Source: a virus
Length of the DNA: 64,000 nt
IMG/VR virus record: IMGVR_UViG_3300008259_000030
Span: 19,490 to 83,489 of that record
Direction: 5' to 3' (one strand)
Part shown: in pieces, positions 17,622 through 25,611 of the stretch
How the letters are laid out: each line of letters starts with the position of its first letter
Numbering within the stretch: the first letter of the stretch is position 1
Translations under genes and position numbers: made by a program
Notes under the pieces: generated by a model
What the model saw: the letters and a program-made list of their open reading frames with translations, nothing else
The model's database searches: none
Told to the model about the DNA's origin: nothing

Positions 17622-19338
17622 AGATTGCCGTCGGAGTTGTCGGCGTTGCTGCAGCTGTGTCCCCACCTTCTGGGGCTGGATTTTCAGCTTGAGCGGCTAA
17701 ATCATCTGGTGCTTCTTGATCTTGTGCCTCCATATCTGCTGATATTCCACCGGGTGTTACACCTACTGATCTCATTTCGCTTGCTGCATTCATTGCGGCT
17801 GATACCAGCGTTCCGTTTTCTTCTTTCCACATACGCTCGTTTTCTGTAATTTCTTCTTGACTTAATCCTAAGAAGCGTTTTAGAGCAAAGCGTTTACTCA
17901 TAAAAGGAACTTCCTGTAGTGCTGCGAATGTCTGTACTCGAGCATTATCAAGTTCACTCTGACGATAGGCCGCAAAGTTTTGCGGAGGATTAAACTTTAA
18001 TTCAAATAAACTGTTGTCAATATTAATGCCAGTATCGATCAACCATGTTTTAAATTCTAAATCGAATTCTTCAATTAAATTTGTCTGTAAACGTTTACAG
18101 TATTCATTAAAACGTAGCTCTTGGATGTAGGCTGTGCCTACTTTTCCGTCTGTGAATGCTGCTTGGCTATCGTCAGGCATTGTAGGAAGATAGCTGCTAG
18201 GAATACGTAACGCACGGAATAATTTATTAGTGAAATAACGTAAGTCGTCGATTTCACCTAGGTTAGTACCGCCTGGTAAAGTGTCGACTTTTGATCCGCG
18301 GCCTTCTGCTGTCTGCGGGAAAAAGTAATCTTCTGATATGCTTAATGGATTATAACTAGCATCGATCATATTAGCACCGCCGCCAGACTGACTAGGTATG
18401 CGTCTTTGATTAATTTCGTTTTTAACACGTTCTACAAAGCTCATAGCCATGTGTGCTGGCATGTTACCAACGTCAATATAGAACACTCTGCGTTCTGGAG
18501 CACGTTGTACACGATAGATAATAATAGCGTCTTCAAGCAGTTCTTTCTGCTTGTAGACTTTGAATACTGATTCTAATAATGAATTGCCGAACGGATAGTT
18601 ATTGTCTAACCCTTCTGACAAACTCAAATGTACAATATGTTTAGCATCAATGGCTAGTTCTTCTTGAGTAGTACTAAACCTAGTACCTGTCTGTGTAGGT
18701 GCTGTGCCTACCATACCTCGCCCAAAAGATCCGCCACTGACATATGAAGCAGAACCTGCTGGAGTTTTATTTGTATTATTCAGTAATGAAGTTGCTACTA
18801 GATTTCTAAAATTGAAATTCATATCACGAACTACATACTGCTCGGGCTTTTTACCTTCAGATTCGTTGACTATAATTTTTACTAGTTTAGCAGGATCGAC
18901 ATAATGAAGTTTTTGTGTTTCTGGATCTCTAATAAAAAACGAATCGCCGTATTTGAAAACGTTACGCACAATGCGGAACATACGTGTTTCAAATTGTTGG
19001 AACTTATGCCACTTCTGTAATCCATCTTTAAGGATTTTAACTTCTGTAGCTGTTGGTTGTCCTTTGAAATTAATTTGGAAAGCTGTGTTGTTTTCTCTGT
19101 TAGTTTGTGTACAGAATTCTGCTAGGATGTCTAGGGCAGCATTAACTTCTGAATCCATGTCCATAGTTTCATACTGCATGTATCGTTCTACACGATTTGG
19201 AGTACCAGCATATACATCAGGTAAAAAACTAGAATAGTTTGAGCGTGCCGGGCCTGGTCTAGAACCATTCCCTAATGGGCTCATGGATCCTGCTTGTTTA
19301 GCTACAGGTACAGGCGTAAAATATTTTTTCCAACTCAA
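17620..19338 (-). CDS. 20: Portal vertex protein gp20
   Basis: Dodecameric portal at one head vertex, the DNA entry/exit ring and packaging-motor dock. T4-family gp20 features include 'MDMDSEVNAALDILAEFCTQ' (residues about 60-80), 'FKYGDSFF', 'HIVHLSL', 'IYRVQRAPERRVFYIDVGNM', and 'YFTNKLFRALRIPSSYLP' followed by 'QELRFNEYCKRLQ'. At 572 aa it is close to T4 gp20 (524 aa), with an Ala/Pro/Glu-rich C-terminal tail. The start is TTG at 19338, with GGAG 7 nt upstream and no nearby in-frame ATG. It follows the shorter tape-measure-like gene by 21 nt. Confidence 0.94.
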   Translation of the reverse strand: MSWKKYFTPVPVAKQAGSMSPLGNGSRPGPARSNYSSFLPDVYAGTPNRVERYMQYETMDMDSEVNAALDILAEFCTQTNRENNTAFQINFKGQPTATEVKILKDGLQKWHKFQQFETRMFRIVRNVFKYGDSFFIRDPETQKLHYVDPAKLVKIIVNESEGKKPEQYVVRDMNFNFRNLVATSLLNNTNKTPAGSASYVSGGSFGRGMVGTAPTQTGTRFSTTQEELAIDAKHIVHLSLSEGLDNNYPFGNSLLESVFKVYKQKELLEDAIIIYRVQRAPERRVFYIDVGNMPAHMAMSFVERVKNEINQRRIPSQSGGGANMIDASYNPLSISEDYFFPQTAEGRGSKVDTLPGGTNLGEIDDLRYFTNKLFRALRIPSSYLPTMPDDSQAAFTDGKVGTAYIQELRFNEYCKRLQTNLIEEFDLEFKTWLIDTGINIDNSLFELKFNPPQNFAAYRQSELDNARVQTFAALQEVPFMSKRFALKRFLGLSQEEITENERMWKEENGTLVSAAMNAASEMRSVGVTPGGISADMEAQDQEAPDDLAAQAENPAPEGGDTAAATPTTPTAI

Positions 19339-19359
19339 TTTATTCTCCAGTGCTTGACC

Positions 19360-21843
19360 TTAGGTCATAGCTAACAGTTTAGAACGCTCTAATCCAACAT
19401 CTTGTTTTGCTACATCAATCATGCGATTAATATTACTATTTAAACGTTTTACTACATCTCTCATCGAGATCTGAGCACTTGTATTGATCACATTTTGAAG
19501 TTGTCCTGGTGATACTACTGCTTCTTTTCCGTGAAGCGTGGCCATTGTACCGCGTTTAAAGTTTCCAAACAATCCTCCAAGGGTTCCAAGAGTACCAGTA
19601 TTCATACCCATATAAGTTGAAGGATATTCTTTGCGTAACCTTTCTACTTCATCAGCATACTCTTTTCTCTCCATAATCCTTTGAATTTTAGGGAGATTTC
19701 TATTTTTTGTTTGGGCAAACAAAGCAGGATCAAACATTACTTGTCTTAAAGGATTTAGGTTTGTGCCTATTCCACGGATGCCTTTGTTTAAAAGATTAGC
19801 CACTGCTTCTCTTTGTAACAGCGTTAACCCTCCAAATTGATCTCTATCGTCTGGCATCGAAGCACCTGCCTGTGCTTTACGTTCTCTAAGTGCTAGAATT
19901 GCTGCGGTAAGAGCAGCATCTGTAACTCGACTGCCGCTGCCTCCTTCATAAGTGCTGTCGTAAGATCTAAAACGTCCATCTGAGCCTCTTAATAAATCTC
20001 TAATATAATATGTTTTGCCATCTATAACAACTTTTTCATCTTCTGGACTTACCGGCATCCTTCTTTCTTCTTTAGGCAAAATTAACTGGTCTCTATTTTC
20101 TCTGGCAAATCTAAGCCTAGCTTCAGCTTCTGCCGCCATCCGATCAAGGTCTGGACCAATTCCTATTTTTGCTAACCACTTTGCTGCACCTTCAACATTA
20201 AATGTTGAATATATTGCTTTTCGCATGTACATATGAAAATATATAATGGCCGCTTCAAACATGCTTTCAAATATATTTTTCATGTATACAAGCGTGTCAT
20301 CATCTGTGAGATTTGCAAAAAAGTTTTTTACATACGGTAACGCATCATTAGCTAATTGTATTAGATATTTGCTAAACGCTCTTAGTTGGTCGGGTATCAT
20401 AGCTATTTTAAATTCTTTGGCTAGTTCTTTCATGATAGGAAAGAATCCTTTTAATAGTGCTCGATAGACACGATATACCGATCTTTGAAATTTTCTTAGA
20501 GTATCTGTAAACGCATCTGTTTTTCCTTGCTCTTTTTTAGCTGCTTCAACCATCTTAACAAATTGACCTTCCATGTCTTTGCTTAGACCGCCTTGTTTAA
20601 TCATAAATTCCATTGCTGGTGTAAGAGCCTTAACTAGCTTTTTAGAACTTTCATTTCCCGATACTGAACCTTTTATTATACCTTCCAAATCTTTCATAGC
20701 TTCTTTAGAATTAGCTAATTGACTGCCTATGGTATTATTAACATAATCTTCAAATACTTTAGGACTAACACTGGTGTCTTTGGCCATTTTAATAATAGTA
20801 TCCATAGACCTTTCAAAACTTGGCCCTAACGCATACTGTAATGCTATTACAGTATCATTGATAGATTGAACACCTAATTCTCTAGATTTAAATAATTCTG
20901 CTCCTTGAGCACCAAATACCATAGAAAAACTCTGTAAAGCTGTTTCCATCCTAGCCTGCTGAGCAGGTAATAATTTTCCAACTTTTAGTTTATATGATAG
21001 GTCTTGGTTAGCTGCCGCTGCGGCTTCTTGACGCTGCTCTTTACCCATGCCTGTTATTTTTTGAAAAGCATCTATTTGACTAGCGTATTGTAAAAATTCG
21101 TTGCTAGTGCTATTAAGATTGTTTTCTGTTACAGCTTTTCCTCTTCTAGTTGCAGCATAGAATTCTAATAGTAAATCATTTTGTTGATATGTGTTATATC
21201 CCCATCGATCTAATATATCTGACACTCGATCAGAATCCATAAACATAGCAGCAGATAATTTTCGTAAATTATCTATACCGGTAGTCATTGTACCTCCGCC
21301 TAACGATACTAACGTTTCTGCGTTACTTCCAACCAACGATACAAGCTCGTCAGTAGACAATCCCATATCTAAAGCAGTTTCTTTAAATTTAAAAATACTA
21401 TAATTAAATGTTGCTCCGTGTTTGTTTGCTTCTCGCAGCCCGTCGTTCCAAGATTCTAAAGCCACTATAGTTTCTGTTACAATGCCGGCAAGATCACCTA
21501 AAGTGTCTCCCACAACTGGAAGTTTTTTAATTAAATCATCTTGTATAAATTTTCCGTAAGCACTGAGTTTATCTTCACCCCTAGCTATCATAGAGATAAA
21601 ATTCTTACCAGCACTAACTGTATTTGATAGTCCGGCAGTTAATGTAGTAAAACTTTTTTTTAGTAATTTAAGTGATGTACCAGCAGCACCAGCTTCGTCA
21701 GATACGTCGTCGCCGCCTCTATTATTGTTAGAGTTATCTTTATAGTATCTAACAATTTCTTGAAGCGTGGTTTCGGACGCAGCGTTGTTAATTACTCCGC
21801 TACCTAATTTTGAACTAAAGTATTCTACAGTATTTTTAGCCAT
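19360..21843 (-). CDS. Tape-measure-like tail/hub protein, 827 aa (no peptidase domain)
   Basis: Paralogue of the upstream 862-aa protein. Both start MAK-x-TVE and share 'NN-x-ASE-x-T' and a hydrophobic 'KLPVVGDTLGDLAGIVTETI' region (residues about 95-115). The C-terminal 'TGTLGTLGGLFGNF' plus 'LHGKEAVVSPGQL' is the motif typical of the ends of phage tape-measure proteins. The middle is long, helical and contains 'FFPIMKELAKEFKIAMIPDQL'-type amphipathic segments. No M23 domain is present. ATG and upstream stop overlap by one base (TAATG), so the pair is translationally coupled. The role inferred is tail-length determination or a hub component, equivalent in position to T4 gp29 but not alignable by eye. 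Confidence 0.65.
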   Translation of the reverse strand: MAKNTVEYFSSKLGSGVINNAASETTLQEIVRYYKDNSNNNRGGDDVSDEAGAAGTSLKLLKKSFTTLTAGLSNTVSAGKNFISMIARGEDKLSAYGKFIQDDLIKKLPVVGDTLGDLAGIVTETIVALESWNDGLREANKHGATFNYSIFKFKETALDMGLSTDELVSLVGSNAETLVSLGGGTMTTGIDNLRKLSAAMFMDSDRVSDILDRWGYNTYQQNDLLLEFYAATRRGKAVTENNLNSTSNEFLQYASQIDAFQKITGMGKEQRQEAAAAANQDLSYKLKVGKLLPAQQARMETALQSFSMVFGAQGAELFKSRELGVQSINDTVIALQYALGPSFERSMDTIIKMAKDTSVSPKVFEDYVNNTIGSQLANSKEAMKDLEGIIKGSVSGNESSKKLVKALTPAMEFMIKQGGLSKDMEGQFVKMVEAAKKEQGKTDAFTDTLRKFQRSVYRVYRALLKGFFPIMKELAKEFKIAMIPDQLRAFSKYLIQLANDALPYVKNFFANLTDDDTLVYMKNIFESMFEAAIIYFHMYMRKAIYSTFNVEGAAKWLAKIGIGPDLDRMAAEAEARLRFARENRDQLILPKEERRMPVSPEDEKVVIDGKTYYIRDLLRGSDGRFRSYDSTYEGGSGSRVTDAALTAAILALRERKAQAGASMPDDRDQFGGLTLLQREAVANLLNKGIRGIGTNLNPLRQVMFDPALFAQTKNRNLPKIQRIMERKEYADEVERLRKEYPSTYMGMNTGTLGTLGGLFGNFKRGTMATLHGKEAVVSPGQLQNVINTSAQISMRDVVKRLNSNINRMIDVAKQDVGLERSKLLAMT

Positions 21844-24431
21844 TATGCTATCGTCATTTGATTATTTTCTATGTAGGAAAGTTGAGATCTTGATAGATTA
21901 GTGCGTTCTCTCATTAACATTTCTAATCTTGCAAAATTTACATCTATAGATTCCAACAATTCTTTAGTGGCCATATTGCCAGCACCTGTCATAACATTAT
22001 TCATTTGCTCAGGAGTCATAACAGCTTTTGTACCTTCTAACATAACATCTGTAGCTGATCCAAAATCTTTAAACAAACTACCATAAGTTCCTAAAGTTCC
22101 TGTACTCATACCTGGCTTTATTAACGATGTAGGATCAAATTTTACTCCGTTGCGTCTAGCTTCTAAATGTAAATGTCGACCTGTAGAAGTTCCTGCTCCC
22201 GGATCGCCCTTGCCGCCTCCTGATATTCCTATCTCTGTGCCAGCCGTTACTGTACCGCCATGTAGTTTTCTAGTAAATTGGTCTTGTGTGTCTGTTTGGT
22301 GTAAATGACCGTAAAGTAATTCAACACCGTCAGCACCTAAAATTTTTGCATAGTATCCGTAACCTGATTCATATCCGTATGAAACTTTTCCGTCTATGCC
22401 GGCTCTTATTTTTGCTTTATCTGCCTTTACATCCACACCCGGATGTACACTTTCACGCATCACGTTACCATCAGCATCGCGATATTGACGTATATTACCA
22501 AATTCGCTGTTTATTGCTAAAGATGATCCTTTTCCTACGGGATTAAAAATAGCTAGTTTATCTTTTAATTCAGCAACTATTTTATCTGAAGCAGCTACTA
22601 CGCCCTGATCTTTTTTACCGGTTTCGGTTACTGAGCTTGCCCTACCACTCTTATTTGGTACTGCTGCCCCTCTTTCTGATTGTGGTGTATATCTTTCTGG
22701 TAACTTTGGACGAAGTATATTTTGTCTCTGTTCGTGATCTTCTAGGGCTTTTGCTAATGCGTTATCTCTATCTACAGCAAAATCGCCCATCCTATCTTTA
22801 TCAAACATGGTTTTAGCATGGTACATAAAATTAATGCCCATACGTTCAAAGAAATATGTTACTTCGTTCCAAATAAAGTCTCTGCCGTTTTCATCTCCTA
22901 GATATTTGAAAAATGTTATCACATCAGGCAGATACTTTTCAACACTATCTTTGATCCAGTTACCAAACGCTTTTACTTTACCTGGTAAATCTTGTCTTTC
23001 TAAAACTTTTCCTAAATCATCCAACAATGGATATAAAAAATCCATTAGCTGAAATTTTAAATCCTGCATAGCCATTTCAAAGTCATTGAGGAACTTAGTA
23101 ATTTCGTCTCTAGCTTTTTGTTCGTCTCTAGCTTTCTTAAACATGGCTCTAAGATCTTTTTCAGTTAACTTAGATACATCTCCGTATTTTACTAATTGAT
23201 TTAGAATAGGATTTATAGCAGCGGTAAGAGATTTAGCATCACCGTAACTAGCACCGGCAGCAGCTAATAATCCTTCTAAACCGGATGTTGATTTAGCAGA
23301 TTTTAGCATCACTGAAATAATATCATCTTCTATCCTACTAGACATTTTATCTATAGTAACATTAGTATCTAAAGCAGTGTTGATAGAATCTTTCATAGAC
23401 CTAACTAATTGCGGTTGTAATACCATTAAGTTTCTAGCACCTTCATCGCCCGGCGGCATTTGAAGATACAATGATTTAAACAGTTCAGCACCAGACTGGC
23501 CATACATAGCGGTGTAATTGGCTAACGTGTTAAGTAACTTAGATCGTTCTTTTTCATCTAGTTTTTGTAAAGCCATTTTGAATACAACGTCTTTAGTTGC
23601 TACAGCCATTTCTTCTTCTAATTTTTTTACACTTTTTCCTGTTAATGAAGTCAATCTCATTATGTTGAGTTGAAACTTTTCATAACTGTCTGCAACATCG
23701 GCATCTGAACGTTTATCTCTAAGTAATCCCCCGCCCATAATATCAATGTAACTAATCAATCCTTCATTAACATTCCTAGCATTCATACCCATTTGTCTTA
23801 GAGTTTGTGTTGCTTTGCCGCCATCTCTATTCAACAATCTGGATATTTTACTAAATCTCTCAGCACCTTCAGTAACTGTTTTTCCTAGGTTCAGCATCAC
23901 TGATGAGTTGCTAGAAATCATTTTCATATACGAATCAATATCCATAGCCGCATCCGTTGCTGCTTTTGAAGCTCTAAGGATACTGTTACCAAATGTTGCT
24001 CCAGTTTGAGTGCCTGTTTTTAAACTCTCATTCCAATCTTCAAACACTTCAATGCTGTCACTGATTATTCCACCTAGTCCACCTAACAGGCCTCCAACGA
24101 TAGGCAATTTAGCAATAACTTGATCATTTAATGTTTTGGTATAAGAACTCATCTTGGTGTTGCCTGTTAGCAACATTGCTCCCATACTGCCCACGGCACC
24201 TATTACGTTGCCAATCTGATTACCTAGACCGTTGGCTAATTTTGACATTACATCTAGATTTTTAGCTGGATTTTTTGTCTTGCTCGATCCGCCACCGCCG
24301 CCACCACCTGGAGATTTAGATTCTGATTTAATTGCGGCCAGTAGTTCACGCATAGTAGCCTCGCTAGCTATGTTGTTTAATACTGTACCGTCTAGTTCTC
24401 CGCCTAGGATTTCTACTGTAGTTTTTGCCAT
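21843..24431 (-). CDS. Tape-measure-like tail protein with M23 peptidase domain, 862 aa
   Basis: The N-terminal and central regions resemble the downstream paralogue, with 'KLPIVGGLLGGLGGIISDSI' (residues about 110-130) and long helical segments. Residues about 630-775 form an M23 (LytM-type) zinc endopeptidase. 'HPGVD' supplies His and Asp (near residue 660), 'YGHLH' follows, and 'GRHLHLEAR' gives the HxH pair, so all metal/catalytic residues are present. The C-terminus has the tape-measure motif 'TGTLGTYGSLFKDFGSATD' with 'LEGTKAVMTPEQM'. The peptidase probably cleaves cell-wall peptide crosslinks during DNA injection. It is the first gene of the minus-strand head/tail operon and has a late box at 24497-24490. 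Confidence 0.8.
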   Translation of the reverse strand: MAKTTVEILGGELDGTVLNNIASEATMRELLAAIKSESKSPGGGGGGGSSKTKNPAKNLDVMSKLANGLGNQIGNVIGAVGSMGAMLLTGNTKMSSYTKTLNDQVIAKLPIVGGLLGGLGGIISDSIEVFEDWNESLKTGTQTGATFGNSILRASKAATDAAMDIDSYMKMISSNSSVMLNLGKTVTEGAERFSKISRLLNRDGGKATQTLRQMGMNARNVNEGLISYIDIMGGGLLRDKRSDADVADSYEKFQLNIMRLTSLTGKSVKKLEEEMAVATKDVVFKMALQKLDEKERSKLLNTLANYTAMYGQSGAELFKSLYLQMPPGDEGARNLMVLQPQLVRSMKDSINTALDTNVTIDKMSSRIEDDIISVMLKSAKSTSGLEGLLAAAGASYGDAKSLTAAINPILNQLVKYGDVSKLTEKDLRAMFKKARDEQKARDEITKFLNDFEMAMQDLKFQLMDFLYPLLDDLGKVLERQDLPGKVKAFGNWIKDSVEKYLPDVITFFKYLGDENGRDFIWNEVTYFFERMGINFMYHAKTMFDKDRMGDFAVDRDNALAKALEDHEQRQNILRPKLPERYTPQSERGAAVPNKSGRASSVTETGKKDQGVVAASDKIVAELKDKLAIFNPVGKGSSLAINSEFGNIRQYRDADGNVMRESVHPGVDVKADKAKIRAGIDGKVSYGYESGYGYYAKILGADGVELLYGHLHQTDTQDQFTRKLHGGTVTAGTEIGISGGGKGDPGAGTSTGRHLHLEARRNGVKFDPTSLIKPGMSTGTLGTYGSLFKDFGSATDVMLEGTKAVMTPEQMNNVMTGAGNMATKELLESIDVNFARLEMLMRERTNLSRSQLSYIENNQMTIA

Positions 24432-24469
24432 TTGAGTGTCCGGAATTATAATACCAGAAAATCTGTGTA

Positions 24470-24477
24470 TATAAATA
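24470..24477 (+). promoter_or_regulatory. Late promoter TATAAATA for gp26/gp51-like operon
   Basis: Exact T4 late consensus on the plus strand, 31 nt upstream of the gp26 ATG. The predicted start is near 24484, giving a leader of about 25 nt with AGGTGG before the ATG. It is paired with a second exact box on the opposite strand 13 nt further right. Confidence 0.8.
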
Positions 24478-24489
24478 TCTTGCTACGTT

Positions 24490-24497
24490 TATTTATA
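24490..24497 (-). promoter_or_regulatory. Late promoter TATAAATA for the tape-measure/head operon
   Basis: Exact late consensus on the minus strand, with a predicted start near 24483 and a leader of about 50 nt to the 862-aa gene. Its -10 box lies inside the initially transcribed region of the opposing plus-strand promoter, so the two polymerase footprints overlap. Confidence 0.8.
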
Positions 24498-24508
24498 GGT
24501 GGAAAAAC

Positions 24509-25402
24509 ATGCCAGATTTTGATCCAAGTAAGTTTCAGTCTCAACAAAATGCTGCTCCAGCAGTTAATCCTCTAGCGGCGTTTTTTAGACAACCAAAGAT
24601 CTATGTTTCTCTGCCGTCAAAAGGTGAATTTTATCCGGAAGGGTCGTTAAAAAAGACCACTAACAACGAATATCCTGTGTTCGCCATGACGGCCAGAGAT
24701 GAATTGTTATTTAAAACCCCAGACGCATTGATGAACGGGGTAGCAACTAGAGAAGTTATCAGTAGTTGCATCCCTAACATTTTAGATCCTTGGAAGATTC
24801 CAAGTCTTGATGTTGATGCGGTGTTATCAGCAATTAGGATTGCCACATATGGCGAGGAAATGGAAGTTTCTGTTAGATGCCCGCAATGTGAAAATCTTAA
24901 TGACTCTATGGTTGATCTACGTGATGTGTTGGATAGATTAAACAAAATTAATTTTGATACCAAAGTTGAAATTGGTTCAGACATGATTGTGTATCTGCGT
25001 CCGATGACTTACGAAGAAATTACTAAAACTGCGTTGAAAGCGTTTGAGCATCAGCGAATTTTTCAAGTAATCAACGATGATACAATTGAAGAGCAGGAAA
25101 AATTAAAAATTTTCCAAGAAAGTTTTATTAAGTTAACCGATTTAACTATAGATACTGCTGTAAAGTGTATTACAAAGATTGAAAGTTCTGCTGGTATGAC
25201 TGAAGATCCTGCTTTTATAAAAGAATTTTTACAAAAGACTGATAAGTCTGTGTTTGAACAGATTAACACCGCAGTGAGCAAAACTAGAGAAACTGGAAAC
25301 CTTAGCAGCTTTCATAGTAAATGCCAAAAATGCGAACACGAATGGGACGTTGAGCTTACTATGGACCAATCGGATTTTTTCGGCAACGGCTTTCGACGTT
25401 AA
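24509..25402 (+). CDS. 26: Baseplate hub/tail assembly protein gp26
   Basis: 297 aa, matching the T4 gp26 family as found in marine T4-like phages. 'PKIYVSLPSKGEFYPEGS' lies near the start, 'MTARDELLFKTPDALMNG' at about residue 50, then 'LRPMTYEEITKTALKAFEHQ'. Two Cys pairs, 'CPQCENL' (about residue 124) and 'CQKCEHEW' (about residue 272), look like a split zinc-binding ribbon, absent from shorter T4 gp26 (208 aa). It stands alone on the plus strand with its own exact late promoter. The last codons overlap a -1 frame that continues for 76 codons after a slippery T-TTT-TTC (25375-25381), so it probably also yields a 367-residue frameshift product. Confidence 0.88.
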   Translation: MPDFDPSKFQSQQNAAPAVNPLAAFFRQPKIYVSLPSKGEFYPEGSLKKTTNNEYPVFAMTARDELLFKTPDALMNGVATREVISSCIPNILDPWKIPSLDVDAVLSAIRIATYGEEMEVSVRCPQCENLNDSMVDLRDVLDRLNKINFDTKVEIGSDMIVYLRPMTYEEITKTALKAFEHQRIFQVINDDTIEEQEKLKIFQESFIKLTDLTIDTAVKCITKIESSAGMTEDPAFIKEFLQKTDKSVFEQINTAVSKTRETGNLSSFHSKCQKCEHEWDVELTMDQSDFFGNGFRR

Positions 25403-25434
25403 GTATCCCCGAGGTATTAGCCGAGTCGAAAGCC
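25375..25434 (+). promoter_or_regulatory. Candidate -1 programmed ribosomal frameshift signal (gp26 to gp51-like)
   Basis: Seen directly: in the gp26 frame GAT-TTT-TTC, the heptamer T-TTT-TTC (25375-25381) fits the X-XXY-YYZ slippery rule. A 6-nt spacer GGCAAC follows. A perfect 10-bp inverted repeat GGCTTTCGAC (25388-25397) / GTCGAAAGCC (25425-25434) encloses a 27-nt loop that contains the gp26 stop codon. A -1 shift at the heptamer leads, from CGG at 25381, straight into the open frame ending at 25611. This arrangement is the standard -1 frameshift layout known from tail-assembly genes such as lambda G-T. Confidence 0.75.
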
Positions 25435-25611
25435 CTTGATGAACAGGCAAAGCAGATCAAACTGGAAGCTATGCGTTCAGTTTGGTATATGCGTGGCGGA
25501 TTGTCATTTGCCGAAGCCATGAACCTCAGCTGGGACGAAAGAGAGTTAGTCCTTGAGATAGTCAAGGACAACATGGATATTACTAAGAGTTCTGGACTAC
25601 CGTTTTTTTAA
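25381..25611 (+). CDS. 51: gp51-like baseplate hub assembly factor, probably made as a -1 frameshift extension of gp26
   Basis: Open frame of 76 codons in the -1 frame relative to gp26. It reads RQRLSTLSIPEVLAES at the overlap and carries 'MRSVWYMRGGLSFAEAMNLS', 'WDERELVLEIVKDNM' and the C-terminal 'TKSSGLPFF'. The position after gp26 is that of gene 51 in T4, and the 'WYMRGG' and terminal motifs agree with what I recall of small gp51-like proteins in marine T4-like phages. The first ATG is only at codon 31 (25471) and has no convincing Shine-Dalgarno, so an independent start would give just 46 aa. A fusion through the frameshift site is the simpler reading. The stop codon (25609-25611) overlaps the convergent minus-strand gene's stop by 3 nt. 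Confidence 0.65.
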   Translation, partial: RQRLSTLSIPEVLAESKALDEQAKQIKLEAMRSVWYMRGGLSFAEAMNLSWDERELVLEIVKDNMDITKSSGLPFF

